64,000 bases of DNA from Norana najaformis (GCA_964023275.1 OZ029916.1:20678064-20742063); one strand, 5' to 3'. Positions 1 through 12,540 are shown, numbered from the stretch's first letter. Notes: generated from the sequence alone by a model not told the origin. A program made the numbers and translations.

Positions 1-2090
1 TACTATCACTATCATTATTAATGGTTTCCCGAATGATAATGATAGTAATAATAATAAAAATAATTTAGCAACATAACTGTCCATGTATCTTCTGGGTGGC
101 TGCATATGGTTCGCTTGGACTTTCTTGCTCGTTGAACAGAGATTTCTGAGACTTAAATCTCGGGCTAGTACGGTCCGTGCACGGGGACCTTAAATGGCTT
201 GGCGCCATTCAAACGGAAAGCAGTGGTGAAGGATATCACCCGATAAATTTATTGCCAAATGAACAGGGTCGAGGCCATACGGTCGCTACATAAAACATTG
301 CCTCAGGATGACTCATCCTTCCATTCCATTGCTGTAGGTTAAGAGAAGCATAAGTGATATATATACATATACATGCTGTTGTGAATGATCTTGATCATTA
401 TTTTGTCTGGGCCTCATCTGTCCTGGTTGTGCGCGCTATACCTAAAAAGTTGTGCGCTGGCGCGTGCTCAGCTTAGAGAAAACATGAAGTATCAAAGAAC
501 ATCTATCATATGAAGGGTAGAGGTCAGAGTCCAGACAACCGCGTTTATATGGCTCAACAAGCGCACACCGTTCCACTCGTGGGAAATTGTGGCCAGCTCA
601 GTAGCTCTGTGTATTGTGTGGGCTAAATGAATTTGACTGTGTTTCACAACCTAGGCGAGCTGACATGCCATGATTGTGGTTTCGCAACATGGGCATCAAA
701 ACCTTGTTTTTGCTTTCTGACGCAGTAGACTAAATATGCCAGCAGTTGTAACAATTAGCTAAATTTTACTCTAAAATAACAGGAATGCTCAAGAAATGTT
801 TGCGCTAGGAGAATATGGTGACGAGCGCTATGCTCAAAAGTTGTGACTTGGCGCGCACGCGCTTAGCTTAGAGGATCAACTAAAATTGTTGTCATTCACC
901 TTTAGAGGTCTTTAAAAAGTGAACATTTATAAGAGCGAGACTTGCAACTTTGGATAATTTTAACCATAGAATTTTGAGTCGATATATCTAGAACATATTG
1001 CCGGGGCCATTCGATGATTAGAAGGACCCAAAATCCTAGATTTGCTAATGGCCCTGCCAGGGTGAGAATAAGAGAAGAGTGACAGTGAGGGTGATGGTTA
1101 TAGGGTGACAGTGAGAGTGAGAGTGAGAGTGAGGGATAGGGACAGGTGATGTTTTAGGACTTTTAAAACAGGCTTTACATATTAATGCCGTGTTCTAAAG
1201 TGCTGTGCACTTTGGAGGCCTGTCGTTCATCTCTAGATGAGGCCTTTGGGACCAAACAGCAGATGAGTTACTGCCTGCAGGGCACAATGTCCGTTTGTGT
1301 CATTCATCTTCTGCCGGGATCAATCAGTGAGATATTTGAGCCAGCTGAGGGCTTCCGGCAGAAAGCGACGACTTCCAGTGGTGGCCAATGGAAGAAAAAC
1401 CTTTGATCCCTTTAAACTCAAACAGCGACAGAGAATCAAGTGGACGAATAAAGAGATTGACAGAGACAGACAGAAAGCCAGATAAAGGTAGCTTATGGCA
1501 GATATAACGAAATGCATACACGATGACAGAGAGACAGACAAAGATAAGGAAGAAGAACAAGACACCGGGACAAAACAGAAGCGCACGGCATATTGTTCTT
1601 GATCCATGGAAGTGAAAATCGACCTGAATCAATACATGCAACGGTCTTCAAATTTTACGTAACCTGGAGGCCTTCCGTTCCCCTATGGTCCACTGCATGC
1701 TTGCAGTTTCTGGTCAAACAGCTTAGGCGCTAAGTCCCGCATCTATGCTGCACGTGCCCCCCCCCCAAGTTCAGACGCTGAAGGAGAACGAGGAACGAAC
1801 TGTAGCCTACCGATGGCATTCACACCCTCTGACATTTATACCCTCTGACATTTATCTGTAGTCGAGGGCACCTTCCGAAGATAAAAATCGGACTCCATTC
1901 GTAGTGTACATTGACTCATTCACGCGCTAAGCAATATCGCGATGTGTTGATCACCTTATATTGGAATTCATCTACGTATAGCGTGACTGGTATTAGTAAG
2001 ATAGGCAGTGTTGATGTGCACTTATTTAATTTTGCCAGTATCTACATATAAGTACCTTAAACATGATGACGATGACGATGACGGACTAAG
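1..2090. other. Anonymous intergenic DNA
   Basis: No recognisable gene. Holds a diverged direct repeat (about 428-483 and 820-876), GTGAGA words at 1080-1140, a C run near 1760 and a 16-bp tandem duplication (ACCCTCTGACATTTAT) at about 1826-1857. Confidence 0.5.

Positions 2091-2093
<3 letters not shown>

Positions 2094-2161
<68 letters not shown>
2094..2161. repeat. (GAT)n microsatellite
   Basis: About 22 uninterrupted GAT units. Confidence 0.95.
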
Positions 2162-2169
2162 AGGTCTGG

Positions 2170-4250
2170 GAAACAGTAATTACTTCGCCAGTTGAACTAT
2201 AAACGGCAGAGAAACAGTTTACAAATATTTAATATCGTGGAAACCAGAACGAGACTGACCGGTCGGCTGATTGAGCAGACGTTCTGTGATGTTTGTTGGC
2301 AACCGTTACAGAAGAATGCTGAAGTTTTTCGAAGATCGTTGAATGAGCGAGACGCCTCTTGATAAAGTTCCGTAAACTCCGGTTTGATTAGTTCTAAACT
2401 ACGAGATCTGTAGTTAACTGAACTGTACCATCGAACCGTGAAGACGTTATCGGGCTATCGACGTGAATCGGGTGTTGGGATCGATTGTTTGGAATTGTCT
2501 GCACCTTCACGTCGAGCGTTGGTGAAATCTATGCAATGCTAAGACGACTTAATCGTACTGTAAGTGACGGAAATCAGGAACACTTAGTTGTGTTTGATAC
2601 AACTACAGCCAAAGATATAGCAGAGCTTACAACTCTCCGAGCAAATTCCACCTTTGGGTTACACCCCCGACTACATAACTTCCTACCGAGGTCTACTAAG
2701 GTGCAAGTATTGTGGGATTATCGAGGGAGGTTAGTCATCGTGATATGTAATAATCTAGCATTCAGTTAATCGATGCTGGTTTGTGTAGGTCGTACAGCAT
2801 TACGCAGGTGCAGTTTGATAAATTATAATCTATCATGATTGACGTTGTTTTGCAGACGTATTAATTAAGTTATCTGTTTGGACACTTAATCTTTTTTCAT
2901 TGAAATGAATGCAGTTGTATACCGACTAAATTACAAATAACCTTGGCCATACACCAAGCTAAACTTATATTCAATTTGTAACTAATCTATGTAATTAATC
3001 AGACAGCTATGAAACTGTCACTTTGCTGTATACATTTCCAACATAAGGCATTCTGATATTTCACTAGAATTTCATTGTGCATCTATTTCTTGGTGGAAAA
3101 TCAAGGTGCTTCACACTTTCCTATTCCCCAACAAATCACTTTCCGTCTTAGGAGTATTGCACTTATTTGCATGGTCACTTTGTTTCCCAAGGAAGAAGAA
3201 CAAACAATTAGGCTTCTGAAATATTAAGAATTCTTCAATGTAGTGCACTTCACATTCAATCAGCCAATGCATTATCGATGCCTTAGAAGTTTTAAGATGC
3301 GATAGAATGCGATGTAATGAGATTGAATGCGATACAATAAAATATGATAGGATACGATAGGATCGGATGATATGGGATAAGACAAACCAGGATAAGGTAA
3401 GATTACATCATATCAGATTACACTAGATTATGCAAATTGGCTTATTAATAACGCATAATATAGTATGAATGGAAAGATCTCTCGCCGATTAGAGAATATT
3501 TATAGCAATAAGAAGTCACATCATCTGTCACAACAGATTATGAATTTCTAACAGAGTGTTGAAAGGCGACGCTGTAAAAAGTGCAGCTTCGCAGCCAGTA
3601 GCAACAGAACCGGGTCATTCATTGCTTAAGGTACTCCTAAGTAAACCGGAAATAGCGATACACTGCAGTGCTCGCATCTAACTGACAGAATGACGGACTA
3701 AATTTAACTACTCAACGATTATTACAGAAATTAGCCATTTAGAAAAGAATAAGCTCTGCTTGTTTTCAAACAATTAATTAAGTAAGTAAATAATTAAGTT
3801 TCGTTATGCATTTGTATTTAATTACTAAGTAAACGACCACTTGTGTGCCCGGAAACTCTGACAAAATAGAGTAAAGCACGTGGTACATTCATATTTCAGT
3901 TTTCCATCTATCGATTCCGTTCGAAAGTTCTCTGCTATGACGATCGATAAAGAACACACAAATTGCAGTTATATAATTATATAATTATAGTATGTGAAAG
4001 CCTGTGTATATGCTTAAATATGTATTTAATATAAGACTTGGATATCGTATATGTTGGCCTCAGGAGTTTAGTCAATTTATAAAGTAAAGTATCCCATATT
4101 CCAGAATTGAGACGTAGGGGAGGCGCTCATCTTTTCACGGCTCTTTAGCCGGCAATGGACGAATCCCAATGTCCTGGACACGGGGCCAGTGCATCGCAGG
4201 ACTTGCCGTTTACTTCCCATTTACGCAGGTACCAATTTATACTGATTTGC
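2170..4250. other. Anonymous intergenic DNA
   Basis: A 94-codon frame at 2485-2769 has no recognisable motif. Otherwise AT-rich sequence with no gene signal. Confidence 0.4.
3290..3430. repeat. Degenerate GATA(A/G)-type pentamer/hexamer tract
   Basis: Repeated GATAGGATAC, GATGCGATAGAATGC and similar words; old and diverged. Confidence 0.6.
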
Positions 4251-4254
4251 GATG

Positions 4255-4365
4255 TCGGCACGGTGTGCGTAAACAACTTGGACAGGGTCGTTACGCGGAG
4301 TCGAACCCGTAACCGCATGATCACTGACCAAACGCGTTGCCGAAAGACCACCGTGCCGCACATAC
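4255..4365 (-). mobile_element. tRNA-derived SINE, family 2 copy A
   Basis: The reverse complement has GGCACGGTGGTCTTTCGGCA, GTTTGGTCAGTGATCATGCG, B box GGGTTCGACTCCG (rc of 4298-4310) and the tail CGTAACGACCCTGTCCAAGT. The tail is shared with the copy at 31.15-31.26 kb. Confidence 0.65.
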
Positions 4366-4369
4366 TGTG

Positions 4370-5480
4370 CGTGTCTATAGTAGTATAATGTGTGTTACTG
4401 TAATGCCCAAATCTGTGTTTCACCATAACACCGTTAATCCTCGTCTCACTCTCATTCCGTATGTGCAGATATAGGCCCTACAAGGCAGACCGACTACAAG
4501 GGTTCAATATATACAGACAATGAATCGGCTTACCTTTTTGCCATACAATAGTCTTATCACTCGAGACGCTATAGAAGAAGAAGACGACGAAGAAGAGGAA
4601 GCGGCGGAGAATAAGCCAAGTCCAACTTAAGCAAGTGAACCTTCTTTTTGTTATCGTCATTTTCCGTAACAGCAGTTCCGCTCAACGGTTACATGAAAAC
4701 ACGGCCGAATTACTTCGATAGTTTAACCTGCACGAAATTGGGTAACTCCAGTGACAGTGACTGCTTGGTCTGTGATTAACATTATAGATCTACACTTGAT
4801 CTTACGGGCGAAGCTGCATTTATGCAGGCAGTACATATACGTTAGTGTCAAGCATCATTCTTCCTTTCTTCTTTTTTTCTTTTCTTATGTGAAAAATGAA
4901 TGAAAACAGTTTCCAAATATCCTTCTTTTTTCATCGGAATGCGTCGCTTCGTCATGCGATGTTCTTGTCTATGCGTACCCCCATCCTACCCAGCTGTTCC
5001 GTTTGCTCTGCGTTTCATCCTCATTGATTTCTTGGTTTCGAGACCGGATCCAGTTTAAAAGCAGTTGTTTCACTGTGTGTAGCTTTTGTTTCACTTCTGT
5101 AAGAGCTTGGTCCTTACCAATCTACATGTGGTTTAATTTCCATTTCATCCTGTTTTCTTTACGAAGTTTGTTTACGGTTTTGCCTCACAATTAGGTCTAT
5201 CTTAACATTTCTCAAGGAGTTTTCTCAGTTTTGTTTCATAAATACCCGGCTGTTCTACTACACTGAGCTTTTCTATTATCTGCTGAATTCTTTCGCAGGA
5301 ATTCCAAAGCTTTTTCTCGTCGGTTTTTAAGAGTTTTGCTTTCAGTTTCTCAAAGCGGTTTCCGTTTGGCCTTAAATGCCTTCATTACCCTTCTGACTGT
5401 GACCTCGTCGATCTTGGAATTGTCATGGACCCCTTCAAGGGGCGGCTTAGCATTTAGACTGCTAAAAGCTGTTGCCCTTC
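4370..5480. other. Downstream flank of the receptor gene
   Basis: Probably contains the receptor 3' UTR on the minus strand. No clear AATAAA was identified and no other gene is seen. Confidence 0.35.
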
Positions 5481-6941
5481 TCAATGTGCCAGGCTGTTCG
5501 CCGGCTGATATCGCGATCTTCGCCGATATTTTCCGAAAAGGATTTTGCGAAACGCCAACCTAAAATCCGGATTGAAAACGGTGTAGATGATCGGATTGAG
5601 AAGACTGTTGAAGTAGCCGAGCCAGTTGATGATGCTCATAAGCAGAGGCGGACAGTGGCATCTCCCCTTACAGAACGGTCCGACGAGAGCGAGTATGAAG
5701 AAGGGTAACCAGCAGAAGATGAAGGAACCGGTTATGACAGCCAGCGTCCTTGCTGCTTTGCGCTCTCTCTTCTGCTCCATCCTTTCCTTGGCGCGATTCT
5801 CTTTGGTCTTCGGCGATGTCTCCTTCTTCCTGTCCATGTATTGTTTCGTCAGGTCAAGCCAGCTGCTGCGTAGATGAGCCCTGCTAGCCGGCGGGGACTG
5901 AAGCAGATGGCCCTGCCTGGCGATTACTGCCGGAGGTGTCGTAGGAGAGCTGAGGGCGGCCGTTGCCGAGTGATGGTGGTGGTGGTGATGACATTTGGTT
6001 TCGTTGCGGTTGGCGTCGTTCGCGGTGAGATCGGCTTCTGGCACTCTGCCGTTGAGAGAATGTCGCGGACTGTTGTCGACGGCGCTGGTCGTCAGCATGA
6101 AGGTCGTCATCGAGGTGCCTTCGGTTGGCGAATGCGACACGGTCGACCCCCCGTCAACGAACGTGCTCGCCAGTTCCTTGGAGACGCTGGCTCCGGCAGC
6201 GGTGGCGGCGGCGCGGAACTGCTTTTTGCGAATGCGCTGGCGAGCAGCGAGAAAGACGCGTAGGTAGATGATCATCATGAGAATGCAGGGTAGGTAGAAG
6301 GCCCCGACAGTCGAATAGATCGTGTATCCGGGGTCCTGGCTTATGACACACCAACCGGTCTTGTTCGGGTCGTAGCTGGGATCCTTCTGGAGAAAGAGTG
6401 GTGGAATGGAGATCATGAGCGACATTGTCCAACTGGCGCCGACCATCAGCAGAATGCGCTTTCCGGATCGATGGTGGATGTAGTCGACTCGCGTGACGGC
6501 CCAGTATCGGTCGAGGCTGATGGCGACGAGATGGAGAATGGAGGACGTGCAGCAGACGACATCCAGTGAGACCCACATGTCGCAGATCTCCCGACCGAGG
6601 AACCAGCGCTGGCTGACCTCGTTGACGGCAGCCAGCGGCATGACCAGAGTGGCCACCATCATGTCAGCCACGGCCAGCGACACGACCAAGTAGTTGGCCA
6701 CGTTACGCAGGTTGCGCTCGAGCACGACGGCCGCCATCACCAACACGTTGCCAATGATGGCCAGGAGGATGATGGTGCCAAGGATGACGAGAGTGGCGAA
6801 CAGGTGGACCATGCTGTGCGGCTGGAGAGTCGTTAGGACATCGCTCGGGCCATGCCACATGGAAAAGTTTCCATCCGTCCGATCGACAATATCGACACTG
6901 AAGTTGACCAAGCGGGCAGACATAGTGGAATAATTATTCAT
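5481..6941 (-). CDS. Class A aminergic GPCR, 5-HT1-like serotonin receptor
   Basis: Predicted plasma-membrane receptor of 486 residues, probably for serotonin and coupled to Gi/o (family inference). Seen in the translation: three N-glycosylation sequons before TM1 (N3, N13, N25); GN at 64-65 (TM1); LAVAD with D93 (TM2); C120 and C198 as the TM3/ECL2 disulfide pair; amine-binding D127 in VSLDVVCC; DRYWAVT at 144-150; W171 (TM4); YSTVGAF in TM5, a serotonin-type pattern without the catecholamine serine triad; CWLPFF at 410-415 (TM6); NPIIY at 449-453 (TM7). The third intracellular loop is long (about 235-398) and carries an uninterrupted run of seven histidines at 318-324. The C-tail is short and basic. 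The coding frame has no intron. The first ATG (MNNYST) was chosen because it leads straight into the glycosylated N-terminus; M7 is an alternative. ECL2 has FLQKDP where relatives have FGWKDP. The overlapping plus-strand frames are antisense shadows. An octopamine/tyramine or other 5-HT subtype identity cannot be excluded. Confidence 0.93.
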   Translation of the reverse strand: MNNYSTMSARLVNFSVDIVDRTDGNFSMWHGPSDVLTTLQPHSMVHLFATLVILGTIILLAIIGNVLVMAAVVLERNLRNVANYLVVSLAVADMMVATLVMPLAAVNEVSQRWFLGREICDMWVSLDVVCCTSSILHLVAISLDRYWAVTRVDYIHHRSGKRILLMVGASWTMSLMISIPPLFLQKDPSYDPNKTGWCVISQDPGYTIYSTVGAFYLPCILMMIIYLRVFLAARQRIRKKQFRAAATAAGASVSKELASTFVDGGSTVSHSPTEGTSMTTFMLTTSAVDNSPRHSLNGRVPEADLTANDANRNETKCHHHHHHHSATAALSSPTTPPAVIARQGHLLQSPPASRAHLRSSWLDLTKQYMDRKKETSPKTKENRAKERMEQKRERKAARTLAVITGSFIFCWLPFFILALVGPFCKGRCHCPPLLMSIINWLGYFNSLLNPIIYTVFNPDFRLAFRKILFGKYRRRSRYQPANSLAH

Positions 6942-7470
6942 CCCGACACTCCTTGCAGACGACTACACTGACGCCAAGTTCATTTCAATTGCATTGCCGA
7001 CAGGGCGGCCGTCGCAAAGCAAGGTCTGCAGTGTAACGATAACCTTCACCTGCGTCTGCTTTCGATCGAATGATGTAGCGCTATAGCATTCCAGTAAAGT
7101 GCGGAAGCTGGCGCTCAGCGTAATCCGGGCGATTTAATTGTGCGCACTGATCCGTGACGACTGTCTTGTCCCTCGGCGCTGCTTCGCCTGTCGCTCGCCC
7201 GGCATCTACGGCCAACGACAACGGTCGCCAGTCTGCCATCTTCGAACGCGATGCGATCATTTTCACACCAATCTGTCGATGGAGACCGATGCGAAACTCC
7301 GCCGATGCAGGCCGGGATGTTGTCTCCGTCTAGACCGGCTCACTCTAGCCGCCGCCACCGCCGCCGCCGTCGGCAGCTGCCTGCAGCTGCAACTCAGCGA
7401 TGCATCGGCCTCATCGACCAGCAGACCGAACACGGAGGACAGGCAGAACTACTGACGCAGCTGGATGCTG
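6942..7470 (-). other. 5' flank of the receptor gene, GC-rich
   Basis: Sequence immediately upstream of the receptor start. About 7330-7400 is GC-rich with short GCC/CCG trinucleotide runs, unlike the AT-rich surroundings, so a 5' UTR or promoter could lie here. I see no convincing TATA box, and no core element can be pinned down. Confidence 0.3.
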
Positions 7471-7589
7471 CCACCTGGCGGCACTCTGACGTAGAACACG
7501 TTTGGGTGTATGTATGTATGCATGTATGTGCATATTTATGTATAATATACATATATTGTATAAATATGTTATATGTATTGTTGTTGTTA

Positions 7590-7596
7590 TTATTGT

Positions 7597-7629
<33 letters not shown>

Positions 7630-7638
7630 TAACTATTG

Positions 7639-7697
<59 letters not shown>
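7590..7697. repeat. (AAT)n(ATT)n paired palindromic microsatellite
   Basis: TAA repeats turn directly into TTA repeats twice in succession, giving two adjacent self-complementary arms. Confidence 0.9.
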
Positions 7698-7698
<1 letters not shown>

Positions 7699-8142
7699 AA
7701 TCAATAACTTCTATCTCGCGGGGTTCAATGCATCAACTGATGGCGCACCAAAACCAAGCCGCAATGTATACATGTATGGCTACAATGAATAAAGCCATGA
7801 ATTGCTGAAAATGCCTTAAGCGTTCAGTGGGTCAATATGTGATGGAGCGCTACTGGTAGAGTTGCCTAACATTTAGTAATTTTATGGGATTGGAATAGTT
7901 TGGATTGAGCTTCTTGATATATTATCTTTAAGCTACTTGTTTTTCTGCATCCGTCTGCTGTAAAACTCTTTCTTGCCATAGTCCGGGGCCTGCATAATAC
8001 AGGAAAAAAGTTGTCTGGCTCAAATGTTTGATCTGTCATTTCAATATTTCAATCACTTTATGAATATTTCGTCTTTTATACTGGGCCATTTATATGACGT
8101 ATTTTAGCTTATTTTAAGCGACGCATCTTATAAAACGGCTCA

Positions 8143-8165
8143 TATATATATACTGTCATAGTATA

Positions 8166-8196
<31 letters not shown>

Positions 8197-8199
8197 GAG
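8143..8199. repeat. (TA)n microsatellite
   Basis: Interrupted TATATA run with TGTGTGTATA in the middle. Confidence 0.85.
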
Positions 8200-9767
8200 C
8201 TATTGATTTAGACTAGGCGTGCGTGCGTGGGTTATAACTCAATTTCCTAACTCATAATATTATGACACATCATATGCATCTTGAAAAACAAGTCATCCAA
8301 AATACAACAAGTACGCATTTACTCAAGTCAATATGTACATGAAAACATTTGCAAAAACACTGATTTCACATTTTAAGTTCTGCGGTAGAGTTGTAGGTCA
8401 AACAGTGTCATAGCAAATTAAGCTAAACTCAAGTATTTGTGGCAAATTAAGGCGTAGACTTGCAACATTAAGGCAAATTAAGCCAGATTTTTTACGGTAT
8501 TGAGGCAAAACACGATATTACGACAATTAAAGGCAGATACAGTATTTGCTCTACACAATAACAGAAGTCCAACCCATGGATAATAACCTCTTCTTAATGA
8601 TTGGGCTACATGTTTTGACAACGAATTGCAAATGGAAAATTAAGGCAAAGATTCAGTATTATGGTAAATTAAGGCAAAATTTCTTATTTCATAATTAGAA
8701 AGCAAATTATGACAAATAATTTTATAGCAATAAACTATTATATAATGTCCTGCACAAAGAGACAGCTACTTTTACAGTTATTTCATCCATAAAAGTAATT
8801 TGTTTTAACGTACATTGCTCCATAAGCACAGCCTTAATGCATCGACTCCTGCATTAATGCAGGTTAAAGTGCTCATGTTACATGCATTTACACAACAACA
8901 AGTCCTGCTTCAGCTTTTGCCCAAATGTTAACTTGACTGCATTGATTAGCAGTTAGTGGTGAGAAAGACGAATTGGAAAACTTCGTGAAGCAAATACGTA
9001 GAACAGAAATACATAGGCTTATCTTGCTTTAGAAAAAAATTATGTTCATTTTATATTTCTTTATTTAAAAGCCGATTGATTTGATCCCATCAAATATCCG
9101 AAATATAAATTACCAATTTGATCTACTGTTATTATAGCCGCATGTGAGTATGGGTAGATTTCTTAAGAAATCAACCAACTCAGGATTCAGTGAGATTTAC
9201 AGCACAGTCACTTGCAAGAATTGCAATAAGTTAATAGCGGATAATATAATCAGTCATTTATTAAGGATCTCTGAGCAGCATGGTTCTCCGAAGCGTGATT
9301 TGTGTAGTAGGAAGATATCGAAGCTTAAGCGCAAACATCAAGCGATAACATCAGGGCAACAAATGAATTTCCTTTCTTTACTGGTTAGGCTATAGAAGTG
9401 GATGAAAATGACAGTCAGCTGCATTGATCAGAAATTATGCTTTTCCACTGATTCTTGTCATTGGCTTTCACTTGGGAAGTGAAGTTCGTTATCACTTGAT
9501 AGAGACGGCATTCAGTGAAAGTCAGGAAAAGAATTTCAGAGGAATGCGCTGAAGACATTGTACATTGTGATTCGCTTAGTTTGCTTGACGTCCCGAGATT
9601 CGAAGCCCACACGCCGAGATGAATGGCATGCGATTAGCAATCGGCCGCGCGTGATCTATTCGTATAAAATGTTCCTATGCAATAAAACTATCAGAGGTTT
9701 TACTGTCTGTAGGTGAAAGCATATCAAGTGGACTTAGCAGCAAGCATATATAGTGAGCTTGAGTTTG

Positions 9768-9803
9768 GTAGTCAGTCAATCAGTCAGTCAGTCAGTCAGT
9801 CAG
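9768..9803. repeat. (CAGT)n microsatellite
   Basis: Nine or so tandem CAGT units. Confidence 0.9.
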
Positions 9804-9809
9804 CACTTA

Positions 9810-9844
9810 ATATAGCGCTATTATTACCTCACAAAAACGCTGCC
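9810..9844 (+). repeat. Short dispersed repeat, TATAGCGC...CCTCACAAAA.CGCTG
   Basis: ATATAGCGCTATTATTACCT followed by CACAAAAACGCTG. Related copies are at 38873-38911 (+) and 49532-49566 (-). Probably the end of an interspersed element. This copy abuts a (CAGT)n run. Confidence 0.55.
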
Positions 9845-11884
9845 TAGGCTAGCCTAAATGGATTGAAATGCAGGAGCTTGAGCATAGATCAAACAACTTA
9901 ACTGCCCATGCAGAAAGGCCTAAATTGTGGGAAACGATGAGATAACGCGAACATAATCAAGAAGCGATGGCATATGTAATTATTTCTGTAATTCTTTCAC
10001 CAAATGACTTGTGAGAAGATAATGAAGTGTAACTTCCGGTGTCCAGAAGACGGCACAGCGCTACACTTTCGGTCAGTGAGCACTGAGGCGCAGTAAATAT
10101 GGCCGACGAGAGAGCTACAGCGTTTTGTTCACGCATTATGCGATGCCAGCCAAGTGGAAAATTCATGTAATCGCGCACCCGATACACGGCTGAGCTGGGC
10201 CATGATGAAACCTGTCACACCTATACAGGGCATAATTTATCAGTTGTCCAGTCTCTCTCCCGCACTTTGTCCCTTTTACCGTCGCTTCTAACGTGATTAA
10301 CGAAAGTCAGCGACGGCTAACTGTTAATCATGCTAGCCGGAATGCCATTCGTTACAAGTATGGACATGTCTTTCGGACAATGATGGGCGATCCCCGGTGA
10401 CGGATGGCCACGTTTGCCGCCCTCTTATAAAATATGTCAAACTCCTCTCGGCTGCAGGATATCTCATTTATATGTTCGCGAACAAGCGTCAATTCTTTGT
10501 TTAAAAAACGCGAAAATCGATTTAAAAGAAACTGCACCGGTCTGACAAAAGCAATATTCATCTGGGCGAAGGCCTGCGTTAAATTAGATGCTGTAATCGT
10601 TTGTTGCCGTCTGCTGCAGATTGCGTATGAAAACAAGGTTGGCCGTACGTAAAATAAGAACAGACGCAGTTATTATGTTTCCTGTATAAGGATTGTTAAG
10701 AATTATTCACTGAATGCAAAAACTGCGTCGTATGGGTTTTCTAGATGAAGACCTGCTTAAATATTTACTACTAATGTTGAATAACGTCTACGTCCGCCCG
10801 CAAATGGGAAACACTCCTGAAAGTAGGTCATTTTAGGTTGGAACCGACACTCGAGTATCCAGACAGCTCAGGAACATCAGTTTGTCTATGGTAATAGACC
10901 CAAGGCCAAGTCACTATATGGCCTTTCCGGTCATTCTGTCATCCAAGTATCAAGTGTCTTGCTCTGCATAGGACAATATCATGCTCTCTATTACTAAAAC
11001 TATACAAGCTCTCTGTTCGCACGACATTTAAGTGTAGACTAGTGCCATTTGCGAGGTTTCACAGAAGATGGAGAGACAGACAAAGAGAAATGCGGAGAGA
11101 TTGTTCATAAAGAGACAGACGGACAGACAGGCAAACAGCAAGACAGACAAAGCCTTGGACAGCCATAGCAGCACGGGCCTGAAGGCAGACAACCTTGACG
11201 GGTTCCTATGTGATTTCTTCTCAATACATAGAAAACTCTGAATGAAAGGAGTCAATACAGACACATAATAACACAGATATTTTAAGGTAGCATGTAACTA
11301 TCAAACCGTAATGGCATAAGCTTACATCTAAACAGTTCTATGCTATGCAAACGTATAAAAATTTGTTTACGTAATAGCGCTTCATGAGCGTAACAATTCT
11401 ACTCAGCTACATAAAACAGTCGCAGTTATACAATTATAATTGTAACGGGCTTTGCTGTTATCGAATAATTGCACAACTGCATCAAAATCTAATGTCCTTG
11501 CTAGGCGCGATTCAATAAGCAGTATTCCCATGCTGAAGTCGCTCCTGACACGTTGTTGATCTTAGAACGTTTTTAACTCTGGCCATCGTAATGAAGGAGC
11601 TTTCAGCCTGATTGACGATGAATTGGTAGAGTGCAGAAGATCCTTAGAATAATGATTACAGTTTGAAATAAAGTGCCTAGTTTAATCTAGTGACGGTTGC
11701 TCAGCAACTGAACAATGATAAGGGCTTCTTCCCAAGACTGAACAGTTTTAAGTGTTGTATTTCAGACACTATTTCCTCAGAAGCAATACATACTGTATTT
11801 TCACAAAATATTCTGGCCTTCCAGAGACGGATAGAAAAAAAGACAAGCCGTTCGAGGGTGTTCTGATAGATCGCGAGAGATAGA

Positions 11885-12110
11885 TTAAGATATTCAGAAA
11901 TATAAAATGCGGTAGAAAAAGGTAAGATAAATTAAGTTTAGGTAAGATAAGGTAGAGTGAAGTAAAGTTAGGTAGAGTATGGTAAGGTCAGGAAAGTAAG
12001 GTAAGGTAGGGTGAGGAGGTAAGGAAAGGTCAGGTAAGGCGAGAAGAGGTAAGGTAAAGGCAGGTATGGCGAGGTAAAGTAGAATAAGGTAAGGTGAGAT
12101 TAGGTACTCG
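11885..12110. repeat. Degenerate (GGTAA)n tract
   Basis: Variants of GGTAAGGTA, GGTAGAGT and GGTCAGGTAAG for about 220 bases. Confidence 0.8.
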
Positions 12111-12321
12111 TTCACTAATTACCCTTCCGATCAGCTGTCGTCCACTAGAGGCTTAGTTGAAGGCTATGCTTGAGCAATTTTGTGACTGAATTGCAAACAC
12201 ACCAACAGCAATCCTTCAATCAATCAAACATCGGCAAAACATTGTGAATTTCTCACAAAGGGCCAAAAATGTTAACCGAGCTAGCAACGTGAAATGCCAC
12301 CGTGCTATATCAGGCATAGAC

Positions 12322-12322
<1 letters not shown>

Positions 12323-12400
<78 letters not shown>

Positions 12401-12461
12401 CAGAGACAGAGACAGAGACAGAGACAGAGACAGACAGACAGACAGACAGAGAGAGACAGAC

Positions 12462-12500
<39 letters not shown>

Positions 12501-12540
12501 GACAGAGACAGACAGACAGAGACAGAGAGAGAGTGAGTGA
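12323..12540. repeat. (GA)n / (GACAGA)n / (GACA)n compound microsatellite
   Basis: Purine-rich dinucleotide run grading into GACAGA and GACA repeats. All open frames across it are spurious. Confidence 0.95.

Larger units (their letters stand above)
8200..12300. other. Anonymous AT-rich DNA
   Basis: Contains scattered GGCAAATTAAGGCA-like words at 8390-8720 and short unconvincing frames at 9144-9395 and 10352-10636. No gene can be supported. Confidence 0.4.

Noticed and set aside
4255-4365. tRNA gene
   Set aside because: Good B box, but the tail is shared with the 31.2 kb copy; treated as a SINE.
5874-6576. Frames antisense to or overlapping the receptor
   Set aside because: Shadows of the GPCR reading frame; they carry no motif of their own.
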